From assembly GCF_039975415.1 (NCBI RefSeq), contig NZ_JBDWHD010000009.1: a stretch of 64,000 bases of DNA; one strand, written 5' to 3'. Positions 17,009 to 26,151 of the stretch are shown one piece after another. Under the pieces are notes generated by a model. The model searched no databases and was not told the DNA's origin. It saw only the letters and a program-made list of their open reading frames with translations. Numbering within the stretch: position 1 is the stretch's first letter; each line of letters begins with the position of its first letter. The position numbers were made by a program, and so were the translations under genes. The DNA is from Ascidiaceihabitans sp039975415 (GTDB taxonomy: Bacteria; Pseudomonadota; Alphaproteobacteria; Rhodobacterales; Rhodobacteraceae).

Positions 17009-18124
17009 TTAGAATTCGACAACCGCGCGGATGGATTTACCCTGATGCATCAGGTCAAAGCCGTGGTTGATCTCGTCCAACGTCAATTTGTGCGTGATCA
17101 TCGGATCGATTTCAATTTTTCCGTCCATGTACCAATCGACGATTTTTGGAACGTCCGTGCGGCCCTTGGCCCCGCCAAAAGCTGTGCCGCGCCATGAACG
17201 GCCTGTGACCAATTGGAACGGACGGGTCGAGATTTCAGCACCGGCAGGGGCCACGCCGATGATGATGCTTTCGCCCCAACCCTTATGCGACGCCTCAAGC
17301 GCTGTGCGCATCACGTTGACGTTGCCTGTGGCATCAAATGTATAATCAGCACCGCCACCTGTCAGCTCCACCAGATGGGCCACCAAATCGCCCTCGACTT
17401 TGGAAGGGTTCACGAAGTCGGTCATGCCGAAATGTTCGCCCATGGTGACTTTGTCGTCGTTCAAATCCACACCCACGATCTGGTCGGCGCCGGCCAGTTT
17501 CAAGCCCTGAATCACGTTTAGACCAATGCCGCCCAGCCCAAAAACGATCGCGCGGCTGCCGATTTCAACTTTGGCTGTGTTGATGACAGCGCCGATGCCC
17601 GTGGTCACGCCGCACCCGATGTAGCAGATTTTGTCAAACGGTGCGTCTTTGCGCACCTTGGCCAGTGCGATTTCGGGCACAACCGTGTGGTTGGCGAAGG
17701 TCGAGCAGCCCATGTAGTGGTGGATCGGGGTGCCATCCAACATGGAAAAGCGGGTGGAGCCATCGGGCAACAAGCCTTGGCCTTGGGTGGCGCGCACCTT
17801 TTGGCACAGGTTGGTTTTGGGGTTCAGGCAGTATTCGCATTCGCGGCATTCCGGCGTGTAAAGCGGGATCACGTGATCGCCAACTTCCAGCGTCGTGACG
17901 CCTTCCCCGACTTCGATCACAACGCCCGCGCCCTCATGGCCCAGAATGGCCGGAAAAATGCCTTCGGGGTCATCACCGGAACGGGTAAATTCGTCGGTGT
18001 GGCACAGACCTGTGGCTTTGATCTCTACCAACACTTCGCCTTTGCGCGGTCCGTCCAGATTCACTTCCATAATTTCAAGTGGCTTGCCAGCGGCAACGGC
18101 AACAGCAGCACGGGTGCGCATCAT
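17009..18124 (-). CDS. adhC: S-(hydroxymethyl)glutathione dehydrogenase / class III alcohol dehydrogenase
   Basis: A 371-aa NAD- and zinc-dependent enzyme that oxidises the glutathione adduct of formaldehyde to S-formylglutathione. GLCHTDEFTRSGDDPEG carries the catalytic zinc Cys, and PECRECEYCLNPKTNLC the four-cysteine structural zinc site. The nucleotide-binding loop is FGLGGIGLNVIQG. Length and motifs match class III ADH closely. No S-formylglutathione hydrolase gene is adjacent. It lies 76 bases after the iclR gene on the same strand. Confidence 0.95.
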   Translation of the reverse strand: MMRTRAAVAVAAGKPLEIMEVNLDGPRKGEVLVEIKATGLCHTDEFTRSGDDPEGIFPAILGHEGAGVVIEVGEGVTTLEVGDHVIPLYTPECRECEYCLNPKTNLCQKVRATQGQGLLPDGSTRFSMLDGTPIHHYMGCSTFANHTVVPEIALAKVRKDAPFDKICYIGCGVTTGIGAVINTAKVEIGSRAIVFGLGGIGLNVIQGLKLAGADQIVGVDLNDDKVTMGEHFGMTDFVNPSKVEGDLVAHLVELTGGGADYTFDATGNVNVMRTALEASHKGWGESIIIGVAPAGAEISTRPFQLVTGRSWRGTAFGGAKGRTDVPKIVDWYMDGKIEIDPMITHKLTLDEINHGFDLMHQGKSIRAVVEF

Positions 18125-18200
18125 CAGTTCTCTCCCAAAAACGGTATGTTATTGGGCACGATCAAGGCCAGTCGCGGCCCGCATTGTCAAGACATCCGGC

Positions 18201-18980
18201 TTAATTCAGTAGCAATTCAGACAGTTTTTCAGCGCCTTCCCGAAGCGTCGGCAGGTGCTGTTGAATTTGCTCAAGCGACAACCGCTGCATCGGGGTGTGC
18301 GCAGACAGGGTTGAGACCAGTCGCCCCTGATCGTCCAGAATGGGCACTGCGACGGCGACCATGCCTTCCATAAATTCTTCGTTGTCCGTGGCGTAGCCCC
18401 GTTTGCGAGTCGCACTTAGCTCTGCCTTTAAAGCACTTGGGTTTGTGATGGTTCTTGCTGTTCGCGCTTCAAGAACCTGCGCGTTCAAAAAGCGGTCAAT
18501 GTAGCGCGGGTTCAATGAACTGAGGTACATTTTGCCGGATGCCGTGCAGTGGAAAGGCACCTGGGTGCCGATGGGCAACTGGATGCGCAGCGGCCATTTT
18601 GTTTCGATGCGGTCAAGGTAGATCATGCCATCGCGATCAGGAACGGCGATGTTGCAGGTCTCTTCGACGCTTTCCACAACCGAATTCAGGATCGCCAAAC
18701 GCACGGTGCGCAGCCGTTGCGAGCTAAGTGTGTTGACAGACAACCGACGCAAACGCGGGCCCGGACCGTAACTGCGGCCATCAATGTCGCGTTGCAAAAA
18801 GCCTTCGGATTCAGCGGTGTGGAAAAGGCGATGAACTGTGGGTTTCGGCAACCCGAGTGCTTCGACAAGATCGGCAGGGGTGACCGGAACACCGGCCTTT
18901 GCAACCTCTTCTAGAAGCAACAGCAGTCTCAGGTTTGTCGGAATTTGCCCCGGCTTTCCAGAGGTATCTTCAGCAGTCAT
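18201..18980 (-). CDS. IclR family transcriptional regulator
   Basis: A 259-aa regulator. The N-terminal winged helix-turn-helix (VTPADLVEALGLPKPTVHRLFHTAESEGFL in outline) spans about residues 15-75, and the C-terminal effector-binding domain includes CTASGKMYLS and RKRGYATDNEEFMEG, both typical of IclR. It follows the TRAP large permease by 78 bases, so it is probably co-transcribed and controls the flanking TRAP/GMC genes. An imperfect palindrome at 22472-22486 in the divergent promoter region is a candidate site. Confidence 0.9.
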   Translation of the reverse strand: MTAEDTSGKPGQIPTNLRLLLLLEEVAKAGVPVTPADLVEALGLPKPTVHRLFHTAESEGFLQRDIDGRSYGPGPRLRRLSVNTLSSQRLRTVRLAILNSVVESVEETCNIAVPDRDGMIYLDRIETKWPLRIQLPIGTQVPFHCTASGKMYLSSLNPRYIDRFLNAQVLEARTARTITNPSALKAELSATRKRGYATDNEEFMEGMVAVAVPILDDQGRLVSTLSAHTPMQRLSLEQIQQHLPTLREGAEKLSELLLN

Positions 18981-19058
18981 TCACGCTTCCCACTTTGTCA
19001 GAACACTGGCCAGCAAAACCGGCCAGTGCGTTCTTTATAGGTCACTCACGTCATGTGT

Positions 19059-20423
19059 CTATCGTGCCATCTGTGCAGGCAACCAAGTTGCAAGTTCAGG
19101 CACCAAGGCAACAAACAGCCAGACCGCAATCAGCGAAACCAGATACATCGTCGAGTACCGCAGAAGCCGGAAGTAAGGAACCCCGGTCACACCAGACGCC
19201 ACGTAAAGGTTCAGACCGTAAGGCGGCGTGATAAAGCCGATCGATGCCCCCACAAGGAACACAACCGAGAAGTGGATCGGATCAACGCCAACGCTGGCCG
19301 CAATCGGTGCCAGGATCGGTGCAAGGATGATTGTGACAGGCAGGGATTCAAGGATCATCCCCGACACAAACACAATCGCCATGGATGCAAACAGCACCGG
19401 ATAGTAACCGCCCATACCGCGCAACAGCTCTCCGATGACTTCGGACGCACCAAGCGCCCCAAGGACCTGTTGCATCACGATAGACACCGCGATCAACGGC
19501 GTCAGGATGCCCGCAATTTGTGCAGACCGCACAACAACCGCTGGCACATCACGCAACCTGAAACCTTCGACAACAACCATCGCCCCAAAGGGTTTTTCAT
19601 CAACCGGCGCAGATTGGTCCACCCCCATCAGTTTGTTCAGCGGGTAGCTGATCACACCGACGATGATCCCGAAGCCAACAGTAACCCCTGCCGCTTCAGT
19701 CGGTGAAAACTTGCCCGTGTAGATGCCCCAAAGCACCAATCCGATGGCAAAGAAGCCAAGCCAAGCGCCGACAGCCGTTTTGAACACCCGAAACGGTGAC
19801 AAAGCGATCAGGATGCCCCACTTGTTGATGGTGGACACGATGAAGCACATTGCCATCATCGCAAAGACCATCAACGATCCGGGGATGATCCCCGCAATGA
19901 ACAGATCCGAGATCGGCAAGTTCATCAAGAAGCCATAAACGATGAAAATGATCGACGGTGGGATGATGATCCCAACAGTCCCGCCCGCCGCAGCCGTTGC
20001 CGCAGAAAAGCGTTCATCGTAGCCACCGTTGGTCATTTCGGGGTGCAACATCGAACCGATTGTGGCCGTTGTGGCAGAGTTTGAGCCCGAGATCGCCGCA
20101 AACAAGCCGCAAGCCCCGATGGCCGCCATCGCCAGACCACCGCGCAGCCAACCAAGGCAGGCATAGGCAAAGTCCGATAATCTTTTGGCGATCCCTGATT
20201 TATTGATCAGATCCCCTGTCAGAATGAACAAAGGCATCGCAAGCAGCGCAAAGCCGTCTTTGAACACGTTCAGCAATTCGTTTCCTGCGTTGTCCAAGGT
20301 CAGGCCAATCACAAGGCTACAGCCCACCGACCAGTAAAAGATCACCAGCAAAACCGGTGTCCCCAACATAAACAAGACCGTTACAGCCAGAGAAATAAAT
20401 GTAATCCACGTTCCATCGGTCAC
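19059..20423 (-). CDS. TRAP transporter large permease (DctM family), system 1
   Basis: A 454-aa inner-membrane protein with about a dozen hydrophobic helices, including the family segments GDLINKSGIAKRL, AAISGSNSATTATIGSMLHPEM and IIPPSIIFIVYGFL. It forms the sodium-driven channel of the tripartite uptake system. Its start overlaps the stop of the small permease by one base. Substrate unknown. Confidence 0.93.
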   Translation of the reverse strand: MTDGTWITFISLAVTVLFMLGTPVLLVIFYWSVGCSLVIGLTLDNAGNELLNVFKDGFALLAMPLFILTGDLINKSGIAKRLSDFAYACLGWLRGGLAMAAIGACGLFAAISGSNSATTATIGSMLHPEMTNGGYDERFSAATAAAGGTVGIIIPPSIIFIVYGFLMNLPISDLFIAGIIPGSLMVFAMMAMCFIVSTINKWGILIALSPFRVFKTAVGAWLGFFAIGLVLWGIYTGKFSPTEAAGVTVGFGIIVGVISYPLNKLMGVDQSAPVDEKPFGAMVVVEGFRLRDVPAVVVRSAQIAGILTPLIAVSIVMQQVLGALGASEVIGELLRGMGGYYPVLFASMAIVFVSGMILESLPVTIILAPILAPIAASVGVDPIHFSVVFLVGASIGFITPPYGLNLYVASGVTGVPYFRLLRYSTMYLVSLIAVWLFVALVPELATWLPAQMAR

Positions 20424-21094
20424 TACGCTTCTCCCCCGATTACCGCTTGTTCGATCAGCGTTTCGTTGTTGCGGAAACGGCCAAGATCAATCAACGCGTT
20501 GCTCAGAACGCGGCCCGCCATCATGATGAAACACAAAGGCATCGTTATGATGAACCACCAGCGCATCACGCCGTCGGTGCCCAGAACAATCTGGAAGTTA
20601 TCATAGGTGTTGATTGTGATCCGCGACATGGTTGTCACGCAGATGATGCAGAAGATGAACCAAAGCACATTGTCCATCAACAGGCTGTAGTATTGGCCCT
20701 TGTGGCTGAATTTGGTGCGAAATTCGCTAAAGCTGAGGTGCGTGCGCAGTTTCACATTATACGAACACCCGTACCACGACATGATCATGAAGATCAGCGG
20801 CGGGATGGTTGTGGACCACGGCACCTGACTGGAAAAGACAAAGCGCTGGATCACACCGACAAAAATGATAAGCGCAATAAGAATGTAAGCCGTTACAGCC
20901 ACAGTGCGCTCAAGGTGACGGTCCAGAAACGGAAACGCCTTGTACAAATAGTGCACAGCAATCGCGCCAATAACAGTGAGCGGGCCGAAAACCAGCCACG
21001 CTGCATCTGATCGATACGCTTGTGTAACCTTGAAATTAATATCGCCACTCAACGTCGCGGTGACGATGGTGACCATGTCTGACCAGATCGACAT
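20423..21094 (-). CDS. TRAP transporter small permease (DctQ family), system 1
   Basis: A 223-aa protein with four main hydrophobic helices, the size and layout of DctQ subunits. It includes RFVFSSQVPWSTTIPPLIFMIMSWYG, similar to the conserved DctQ helix 2 region. It lies between the binding protein and the large permease in the usual P-Q-M order; the 116-base gap before it holds a terminator-like hairpin. Confidence 0.88.
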   Translation of the reverse strand: MSIWSDMVTIVTATLSGDINFKVTQAYRSDAAWLVFGPLTVIGAIAVHYLYKAFPFLDRHLERTVAVTAYILIALIIFVGVIQRFVFSSQVPWSTTIPPLIFMIMSWYGCSYNVKLRTHLSFSEFRTKFSHKGQYYSLLMDNVLWFIFCIICVTTMSRITINTYDNFQIVLGTDGVMRWWFIITMPLCFIMMAGRVLSNALIDLGRFRNNETLIEQAVIGGEA

Positions 21095-21156
21095 CTGGCG
21101 TCCCTCCCTATGATTTCGTTGCGCCCACCAAGCCGCTTAAATGCGATCTTTGGGAC

Positions 21157-21186
21157 AAAAAAACCGGCCCGAAATCTCGGACCGGC
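21157..21186 (-). terminator. Terminator/attenuator between dctP and dctQ of system 1
   Basis: On the minus strand CCGGTCCGA-GATT-TCGGGCCGG is followed by seven T residues. It sits after the binding-protein gene and before the permeases, where partial termination would give more binding protein than membrane subunits. Confidence 0.85.
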
Positions 21187-21210
21187 TGATTTTAGACGTG
21201 AAGCCGGTAT

Positions 21211-22443
21211 TTAGGCTTTCCACCAGCGACGTGGTTCCACGTTCTCTGGCAGTGTGTCGCCATCGATTGTACGCACTTCGTCGTAGATTTCTTGGTAGGT
21301 ATCCGCACCACCCTGCCAGCCGTTGATGCGCTCGCGCCATTCTTCCCACAGCTGCGGTTGGAATTCGGGTGAGCACATTTCTTCGGCTTTCTTCTTCTCT
21401 TCGACAGACAAGAATGCGTTACGCACGTTGTTTTGCGCGAAGATCGTGCCTGGAAGCTGTGGATCGGATTGACCAACAGTTTTAACCAGTGCCGCCTCAT
21501 TCGCCGCTTGAACGTGTGTTTGGGCCCAGTAAGAGGATTCCATCACTTCGTCTTGCAATTCGCCAGACAGACCGTCGAAGACGCCTGCGTTCATCGCTGT
21601 GTGCTCTGTGCCGCAGAAGAAGTCGAGGTGAACAGACTGAGATACAACAGGGGACATGTTGGCATATGCCACGGCCGAAGCCCATGTTTCCGCGCCATCA
21701 ATCAGACCTTGCTTCAGACCATCAAGTGTTTCTTCCCATGCAACCGGAACCGGGTTCAGGTTCAAAGCCGTCATCGCGATGCGACCCAGCTGAGTGCCTG
21801 TGACACGGTTTTTTGTGCCTGCGAGTTGGTCGATGGATGTGACTGTTTCTTTGCCTTCCCATGCCAGACCCAACTGGATGCCGCGCAATTCAGCGTGGGA
21901 GAACAGGAATTTCAGACCATGGCGACGCTCATAAGGCTCACGCAAAAGCGCCTGGGACTTAGGAGAGTACAAGAAATGGTATTGGTCCGCACGGTTACGG
22001 AACATGTAGGCGTAGTCCAGAACGTTCAGGTAAGGCGCACCGCCCGCCGAGTTCTGTGTAGACGCCGCATAGATGTCGATGATGCCCTGCTGGCATTTCT
22101 CTACGCAAGACACCTGACCACAGATCTGGTTGTCGCCGATGAACTCAACGCGAATCTCACCGTCTGTGCGTGATTCGAGGTCACGCGCAAATTCCAACGC
22201 GCCCGCACGTTCGATCAAAAGGTTGCGTGCGTTGAAGCCAGCCGCGCCAAATTTCAGCGTGTGCTTTGGTTCTTTTGCGAAGCGTTTCTCATATGTGGAT
22301 TCTGCCGCAGACGCCAAGTTTGCAAGGCTCATCGCCCCACCGAAGCCACCTGCCGCCATAAGCGTCGAGCTCATGCCGTAGCGACCTGCAACACGGAACA
22401 GATCTCGGCGCGAGATACCCGCTAACTTATTTCCCGTAGACAT
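21211..22443 (-). CDS. TRAP transporter substrate-binding protein (DctP family), system 1, Tat-exported
   Basis: A 410-aa periplasmic binding protein. Translation from the ATG at 22443 is supported by GGGAGGAAATTGTC; the upstream extension to 22512 is unlikely. The N-terminus has a twin-arginine motif (SRRDLFRVAG) and a hydrophobic run ending near AASA, so export is probably folded through Tat, which is less common than Sec for DctP. The fold-defining segments LNVLDYAYMF, GLKQGLIDGAETW and MNAGVF are present. It is divergent from the GMC oxidoreductase gene. Confidence 0.9.
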   Translation of the reverse strand: MSTGNKLAGISRRDLFRVAGRYGMSSTLMAAGGFGGAMSLANLASAAESTYEKRFAKEPKHTLKFGAAGFNARNLLIERAGALEFARDLESRTDGEIRVEFIGDNQICGQVSCVEKCQQGIIDIYAASTQNSAGGAPYLNVLDYAYMFRNRADQYHFLYSPKSQALLREPYERRHGLKFLFSHAELRGIQLGLAWEGKETVTSIDQLAGTKNRVTGTQLGRIAMTALNLNPVPVAWEETLDGLKQGLIDGAETWASAVAYANMSPVVSQSVHLDFFCGTEHTAMNAGVFDGLSGELQDEVMESSYWAQTHVQAANEAALVKTVGQSDPQLPGTIFAQNNVRNAFLSVEEKKKAEEMCSPEFQPQLWEEWRERINGWQGGADTYQEIYDEVRTIDGDTLPENVEPRRWWKA

Positions 22444-22471
22444 GACAATTTCCTCCCATTTGTCAATTATT

Positions 22472-22486
22472 GAGACTTTTAGTTTC
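22472..22486. promoter_or_regulatory. Candidate operator in the divergent TRAP/GMC promoter
   Basis: GAGACT-TTT-AGTTTC is an inverted repeat with one mismatch per arm pair, within the 107-base gap between two divergent genes of the IclR-linked locus. The assignment to IclR rests only on position. Confidence 0.35.
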
Positions 22487-22550
22487 AAAAAACTGTAGTA
22501 TGACAAAACCAATCTGTATAGGGTTAATTCGAACCAAGGGAGGATATTTT

Positions 22551-24146
22551 GTGGAAGCGGACTATATTGTAGTAGGCGCAGGCTCTGCGGGATGCGTTTT
22601 AGCGAACCGCCTCAGTGCCAATCCGGCCAACAAAGTCGTGTTGCTGGAAGCCGGTGGCCGTGACATCAATCCGTGGATCCATATCCCCGTCGGATACTTC
22701 AAAACGATACATAACCCCAACGTAGACTGGTGTTACAAAACAGAACCTGATCCCGGTCTGAATGGCCGTTCCATCGAATGGCCCCGTGGGAAGGTCCTGG
22801 GTGGGTCTTCTTCATTGAATGGTTTGCTTTACGTACGTGGACAACCACAAGACTACGACCGCTGGGCACAAATGGGCAATAGCGGATGGTCTTGGGACGA
22901 CGTGTTGCCGTTGTTCAAGAAAAGCGAAAACAACGAACGTGGTGCCGATGAATATCACGGCGACAAAGGCGGATTGTCGGTGTCGAATATGCGCATTCAA
23001 CGCCCGATCACTGACGCATGGGTCGCAGCAGCGCAGGCTGCAGGCTACAAATTCAATCCCGATTACAACGGCAAATCGCAAGAGGGTGTCGGCTTTTTCC
23101 AGCTCACTGCGCGTAACGGGCGCCGGTGTTCGTCGGCAGTGGCCTTCCTTAATCCAGTGAAATCCCGCGACAACCTACGCATCATCACCCGCGCCCTTGT
23201 TCAAAAGGTCAACATCGAGAACGGCGTATGCACCGGCGTCACCTACACGGACAAAGGCGGCGTGGAACACACCATAAAAGCCAACCGAGAAGTCATTCTA
23301 AGTGGCGGAGCCATCAATTCACCACAAATCCTGATGCTGTCCGGTGTTGGCGAAGCCGCACAACTGCAAGAGCACGGCATAGAAGTCAAAAGAGACCTTC
23401 ACGGGGTGGGCAAAGCAATGCAGGACCACTTGCAAGCGCGCCTTGTCTACAAGTGCAAGGAACCCACTTTGAACGATGAAGTGTCCAGTCTTTTGGGCCA
23501 AGCCCGCATTGCGTTAAAGTATGCCACGTCACGCACGGGCCCCATGGCTATGGCCGCCAGCCTTGCGACTGGCTTTATGAAAACCCGCGAAGACCTTGAA
23601 ACGCCCGATGTCCAGTTTCACGTGCAGCCGTTGTCGGCAGAAAACCCGGGCAAAGGCGCGGACAAGTTTTCGGCCTTCACCATGTCCGTGTGCCAATTGC
23701 GTCCGGAAAGCCGCGGTGAAATTCGCCTGCAAAGCGCTGATGGGAAGGTCTACCCCAAAATCATCCCCAACTATCTGTCCACCGAAACCGATTGCCGCAC
23801 TGTTGTGGCGGGGGTCAATATTGCGCGAACCATTGCGCGGCATGCACCACTGGATCAGAAAATCTCAACGGAATTCCGACCCGATCCTGATCTGGATATC
23901 AACGACTACGATGCAACACTGGATTGGGCACGCAACAACACCGCGTCGATCTATCATCCCACCGGAACCTGCAAAATGGGATCAGGCAGTGACGCAGTCG
24001 TGGATGACAAGCTTCGCGTGCACGGGGTTAAGGGCCTGCGCGTGGCGGATTGTTCGATAATGCCCGAAATCGTGTCCGGCAATACCAATGCACCGGCCAT
24101 CATGATCGGCGAGAACTGTGCAAAAATGATTCTGGCAGGCACATAA
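22551..24146 (+). CDS. GMC family FAD oxidoreductase (choline/alcohol dehydrogenase-like)
   Basis: A 531-aa flavoprotein that oxidises an alcohol to an aldehyde. The GTG at 22551 is chosen because GGGAGGATATTTT precedes it and the FAD-binding strand (ADYIVVGAGSAGCVLANRLS) follows at once; the frame to 22470 would overlap the promoter region. GMC signature 1 (GKVLGGSSSLNGLLYVRG) and signature 2 (GAINSPQILMLSGVG) are clear. The C-terminal HPTGTCKMG holds the active-site histidine and GNTNAPAIMIGE closes the FAD site. It is followed by a rhodanese-like gene. The substrate is not readable; choline dehydrogenase is only a family resemblance. Confidence 0.92.
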   Translation: MEADYIVVGAGSAGCVLANRLSANPANKVVLLEAGGRDINPWIHIPVGYFKTIHNPNVDWCYKTEPDPGLNGRSIEWPRGKVLGGSSSLNGLLYVRGQPQDYDRWAQMGNSGWSWDDVLPLFKKSENNERGADEYHGDKGGLSVSNMRIQRPITDAWVAAAQAAGYKFNPDYNGKSQEGVGFFQLTARNGRRCSSAVAFLNPVKSRDNLRIITRALVQKVNIENGVCTGVTYTDKGGVEHTIKANREVILSGGAINSPQILMLSGVGEAAQLQEHGIEVKRDLHGVGKAMQDHLQARLVYKCKEPTLNDEVSSLLGQARIALKYATSRTGPMAMAASLATGFMKTREDLETPDVQFHVQPLSAENPGKGADKFSAFTMSVCQLRPESRGEIRLQSADGKVYPKIIPNYLSTETDCRTVVAGVNIARTIARHAPLDQKISTEFRPDPDLDINDYDATLDWARNNTASIYHPTGTCKMGSGSDAVVDDKLRVHGVKGLRVADCSIMPEIVSGNTNAPAIMIGENCAKMILAGT

Positions 24147-24231
24147 GTCTTCCTTTTTAATGCGCAAAGGATGCGGCGCCCCCGATAGGTCGCCCATTTT
24201 GCTTCTTGATCAAACGACAGGACTGTCCAAC

Positions 24232-24609
24232 ATGAAAACCTCAAAAGACTATATGGAAGATGCCAACGCGGTTGTGCCACGGATCGATTCTGCTGATGCC
24301 GTTGCCAAACATGGTGATACAGCCTGCGTCTTTGTGGACGTCCGTGACAGCGCGGCCATTGCGCAAACCGGCACAATCGCAGGTGCACATCACATCCCGC
24401 GCGGTATGTTGGAATTCATCGCCGACCCTGCAACAGGTGCCTATAATCCTGCCCTGACAAAAGACGCCCCCATTTACCTGATTTGCGCGGCAGGCGGGCA
24501 AGCAGCCTTGGCTGGCAAAACGCTGACTGACATGGGGTACACGAATGTCACCAACATCGGCGGCATCTCGGGCTGGAAAGACGCAGGCGGCCCGATTGAA
24601 AGCGCTTGA
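24232..24609 (+). CDS. Rhodanese-like domain protein
   Basis: A 125-aa single rhodanese domain: VFVDVRDSAAIAQTGTIAGAHHIPRG, then LICAAGGQAALAGKTLTDMGYTNVTNIGGISGW. The active-site cysteine is present, but the loop CAAGGQA differs from the CxxGxRS of thiosulfate sulfurtransferases, so the sulfur acceptor is open. The ATG at 24232 (MKTSKDYM) is preferred; the earlier in-frame start at 24160 lies just after the GMC stop and adds no domain. Confidence 0.85.
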   Translation: MKTSKDYMEDANAVVPRIDSADAVAKHGDTACVFVDVRDSAAIAQTGTIAGAHHIPRGMLEFIADPATGAYNPALTKDAPIYLICAAGGQAALAGKTLTDMGYTNVTNIGGISGWKDAGGPIESA

Positions 24610-25014
24610 TCGTGCATCAAGCCCACCACCTATAGGGGAAAGTCGGGGCAATTGGCCCGACTCACCCAAACTAATGATCTTGCGATTTGCAGCCAAAAGT
24701 TAACACATCCCCACTTTGGCCAAATCTTTTTACCAAAATAGGCGTTTAATATTCCAACCCACTTTTGGCAATTTACGTTTAAATTCAAAGACCTGATGTA
24801 TATTTTGGCATGTTCTGTGCGAATTGGGCCGTTTCATACCCCTTGCCAAGACCCCTGCTGTCGCCAAAAACTTAACCCGTGCGACGGGGGAGAAGTTTAT
24901 AGACAGCTCTTTAATGTATACGTTAGCGTATTCATTGCGAACTGACCCAAATCAAAGAGGTCACTGACCCAACGACATCATCGGCCAAAATGGTCACCTA
25001 GGGAGGAATACCAA
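24610..25014. other. 405-base intergenic region upstream of TRAP system 2
   Basis: No gene is seen here. The region is A/T-richer than its surroundings. It holds a near-perfect 20-base palindrome at 24643-24662 (GTCGGG...CCCGAC) shortly after the rhodanese gene, a palindromic operator candidate at 24911-24936 and a strong ribosome site GGGAGGA just before dctP. It should contain the promoter of the TRAP system 2 operon. Confidence 0.7.
24911..24936. promoter_or_regulatory. Palindromic operator candidate upstream of TRAP system 2
   Basis: AATGTATACG-TTAG-CGTATTCATT has arms matching at nine of ten positions. Its left half, TTAATGTATAC, is identical to the left half of the perfect palindrome at 48409-48424 before ltnD. 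The core TGTATAC resembles sites of GntR-type regulators. Confidence 0.5.
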
Positions 25015-26055
25015 ATGAAAACCAACTTTATCGCAGCCGCTGTCGCGGCCACGGTTGCCGCAACCGGCGCTATGGCCCAAGACACGCTGGAAATGACATC
25101 GTCATTCCCGTCAAGCCTGCCCATTCTTGGCACAGCTTCCGTGGACTTCAAGGATCGCCTGAACTCGATCTCGACTGATGTCCAAATCGAACACTTCGAT
25201 CCCGGCAAACTGGTTCCGACACTTGAAGCACTGGACGCCGTGTCCAACGGTTCTGTTGATGCGGCTTTTGCGACATCCGGCTACTGGCAGGGCAAAATCA
25301 AATCTGCATCCCTTTTCGCGGCTGTGCCTTTTGGCCCCGAAGCTGGCGAATTCATGGGCTGGATCCTGTATGACGATGGCGCAGAGCTTTGGCAGGGCAT
25401 GTACGACCAAGCGGGTTACGACGTCAAAGTCATGCCTTGCGGTATCATCGCGCCAGAAACATCCGGCTGGTTCAAGAACGAAATCAACGGTGTGGCTGAC
25501 CTTGAAGGCCTGAACATGCGCTTCTTCGGCCTTGGTGCGGAAGTTATGCAGCGTTTGGGCGTGTCCACGTCCCTGTTGGGTGCGGGCGACATCTTCCCGG
25601 CGCTGGAACGCGGTGCGATTGACGCCACAGAATTTTCCATGCCGCGCATCGATGCGCGTTTGGGCTTTCACAAAATCGCCAAATACAACTACTTCCCTGG
25701 CTGGCACCAGCCGTCCACGTTGTTTGAGCTGATTGTGAACATCGACGTCTGGGAAGACCTGTCCGAGATTGCACAAAACCAGATCGAGACAGCTTGCTTG
25801 GCCAACGTGACGACATCTTTGGCCGAAGGCGAAGCCACCAACTATGCGGCGATGGTCGAGAACTCCGAAACGAACGGCGTTCAAATTAAGCAGTGGTCCC
25901 CAGAAATGCTGGAACTGTTTGAAAGCACATGGAACGAAGTTGCGGCTGAGCTGGCAGCGGAAGACGAGTACTTTGCAAAAGTCTGGGCTGATCTGGCCGA
26001 CTACCGCGAAGGCTACAAAATCTGGTCCAACAACATCTACCTGCCACGCAAGTAA
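25015..26055 (+). CDS. TRAP transporter substrate-binding protein (DctP family), system 2
   Basis: A 346-aa periplasmic protein with a Sec signal peptide cut near AMAQ-DT (residue 22). The mature part has the DctP features EALDAVSNGSVDAAFATSGYW, LEGLNMRFFGLG and ALERGAIDATEFSMPRID, the last near the ligand-binding arginine region. The gene starts after GGGAGGAATACCAA and opens the operon with small permease, large permease and aldehyde dehydrogenase. It is a different subfamily from system 1 (Sec rather than Tat). Confidence 0.92.
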   Translation: MKTNFIAAAVAATVAATGAMAQDTLEMTSSFPSSLPILGTASVDFKDRLNSISTDVQIEHFDPGKLVPTLEALDAVSNGSVDAAFATSGYWQGKIKSASLFAAVPFGPEAGEFMGWILYDDGAELWQGMYDQAGYDVKVMPCGIIAPETSGWFKNEINGVADLEGLNMRFFGLGAEVMQRLGVSTSLLGAGDIFPALERGAIDATEFSMPRIDARLGFHKIAKYNYFPGWHQPSTLFELIVNIDVWEDLSEIAQNQIETACLANVTTSLAEGEATNYAAMVENSETNGVQIKQWSPEMLELFESTWNEVAAELAAEDEYFAKVWADLADYREGYKIWSNNIYLPRK

Positions 26056-26075
26056 TTGCGATGCTTGAACAATTG

Positions 26076-26104
26076 AAAGGCGGCACTTTCGGGTGCCGCC
26101 TTTT
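26076..26104 (+). terminator. Terminator/attenuator between dctP and dctQ of system 2
   Basis: AAAGGCGGCA-CTTTCGGG-TGCCGCCTTTT: ten paired bases with a T-run, 20 bases after the dctP stop. Placement mirrors the hairpin in system 1. Confidence 0.88.
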
Positions 26105-26151
26105 GAACAAAAAAAGACCCGTCGCCACTGGCCGGTTTGAGGAGTGAGAGC

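Noticed and set aside
22551..24146. Naming the GMC enzyme betA (choline dehydrogenase)
   Set aside because: Only family motifs are visible; the aldehyde dehydrogenase is in another operon and no betI or betC is present.
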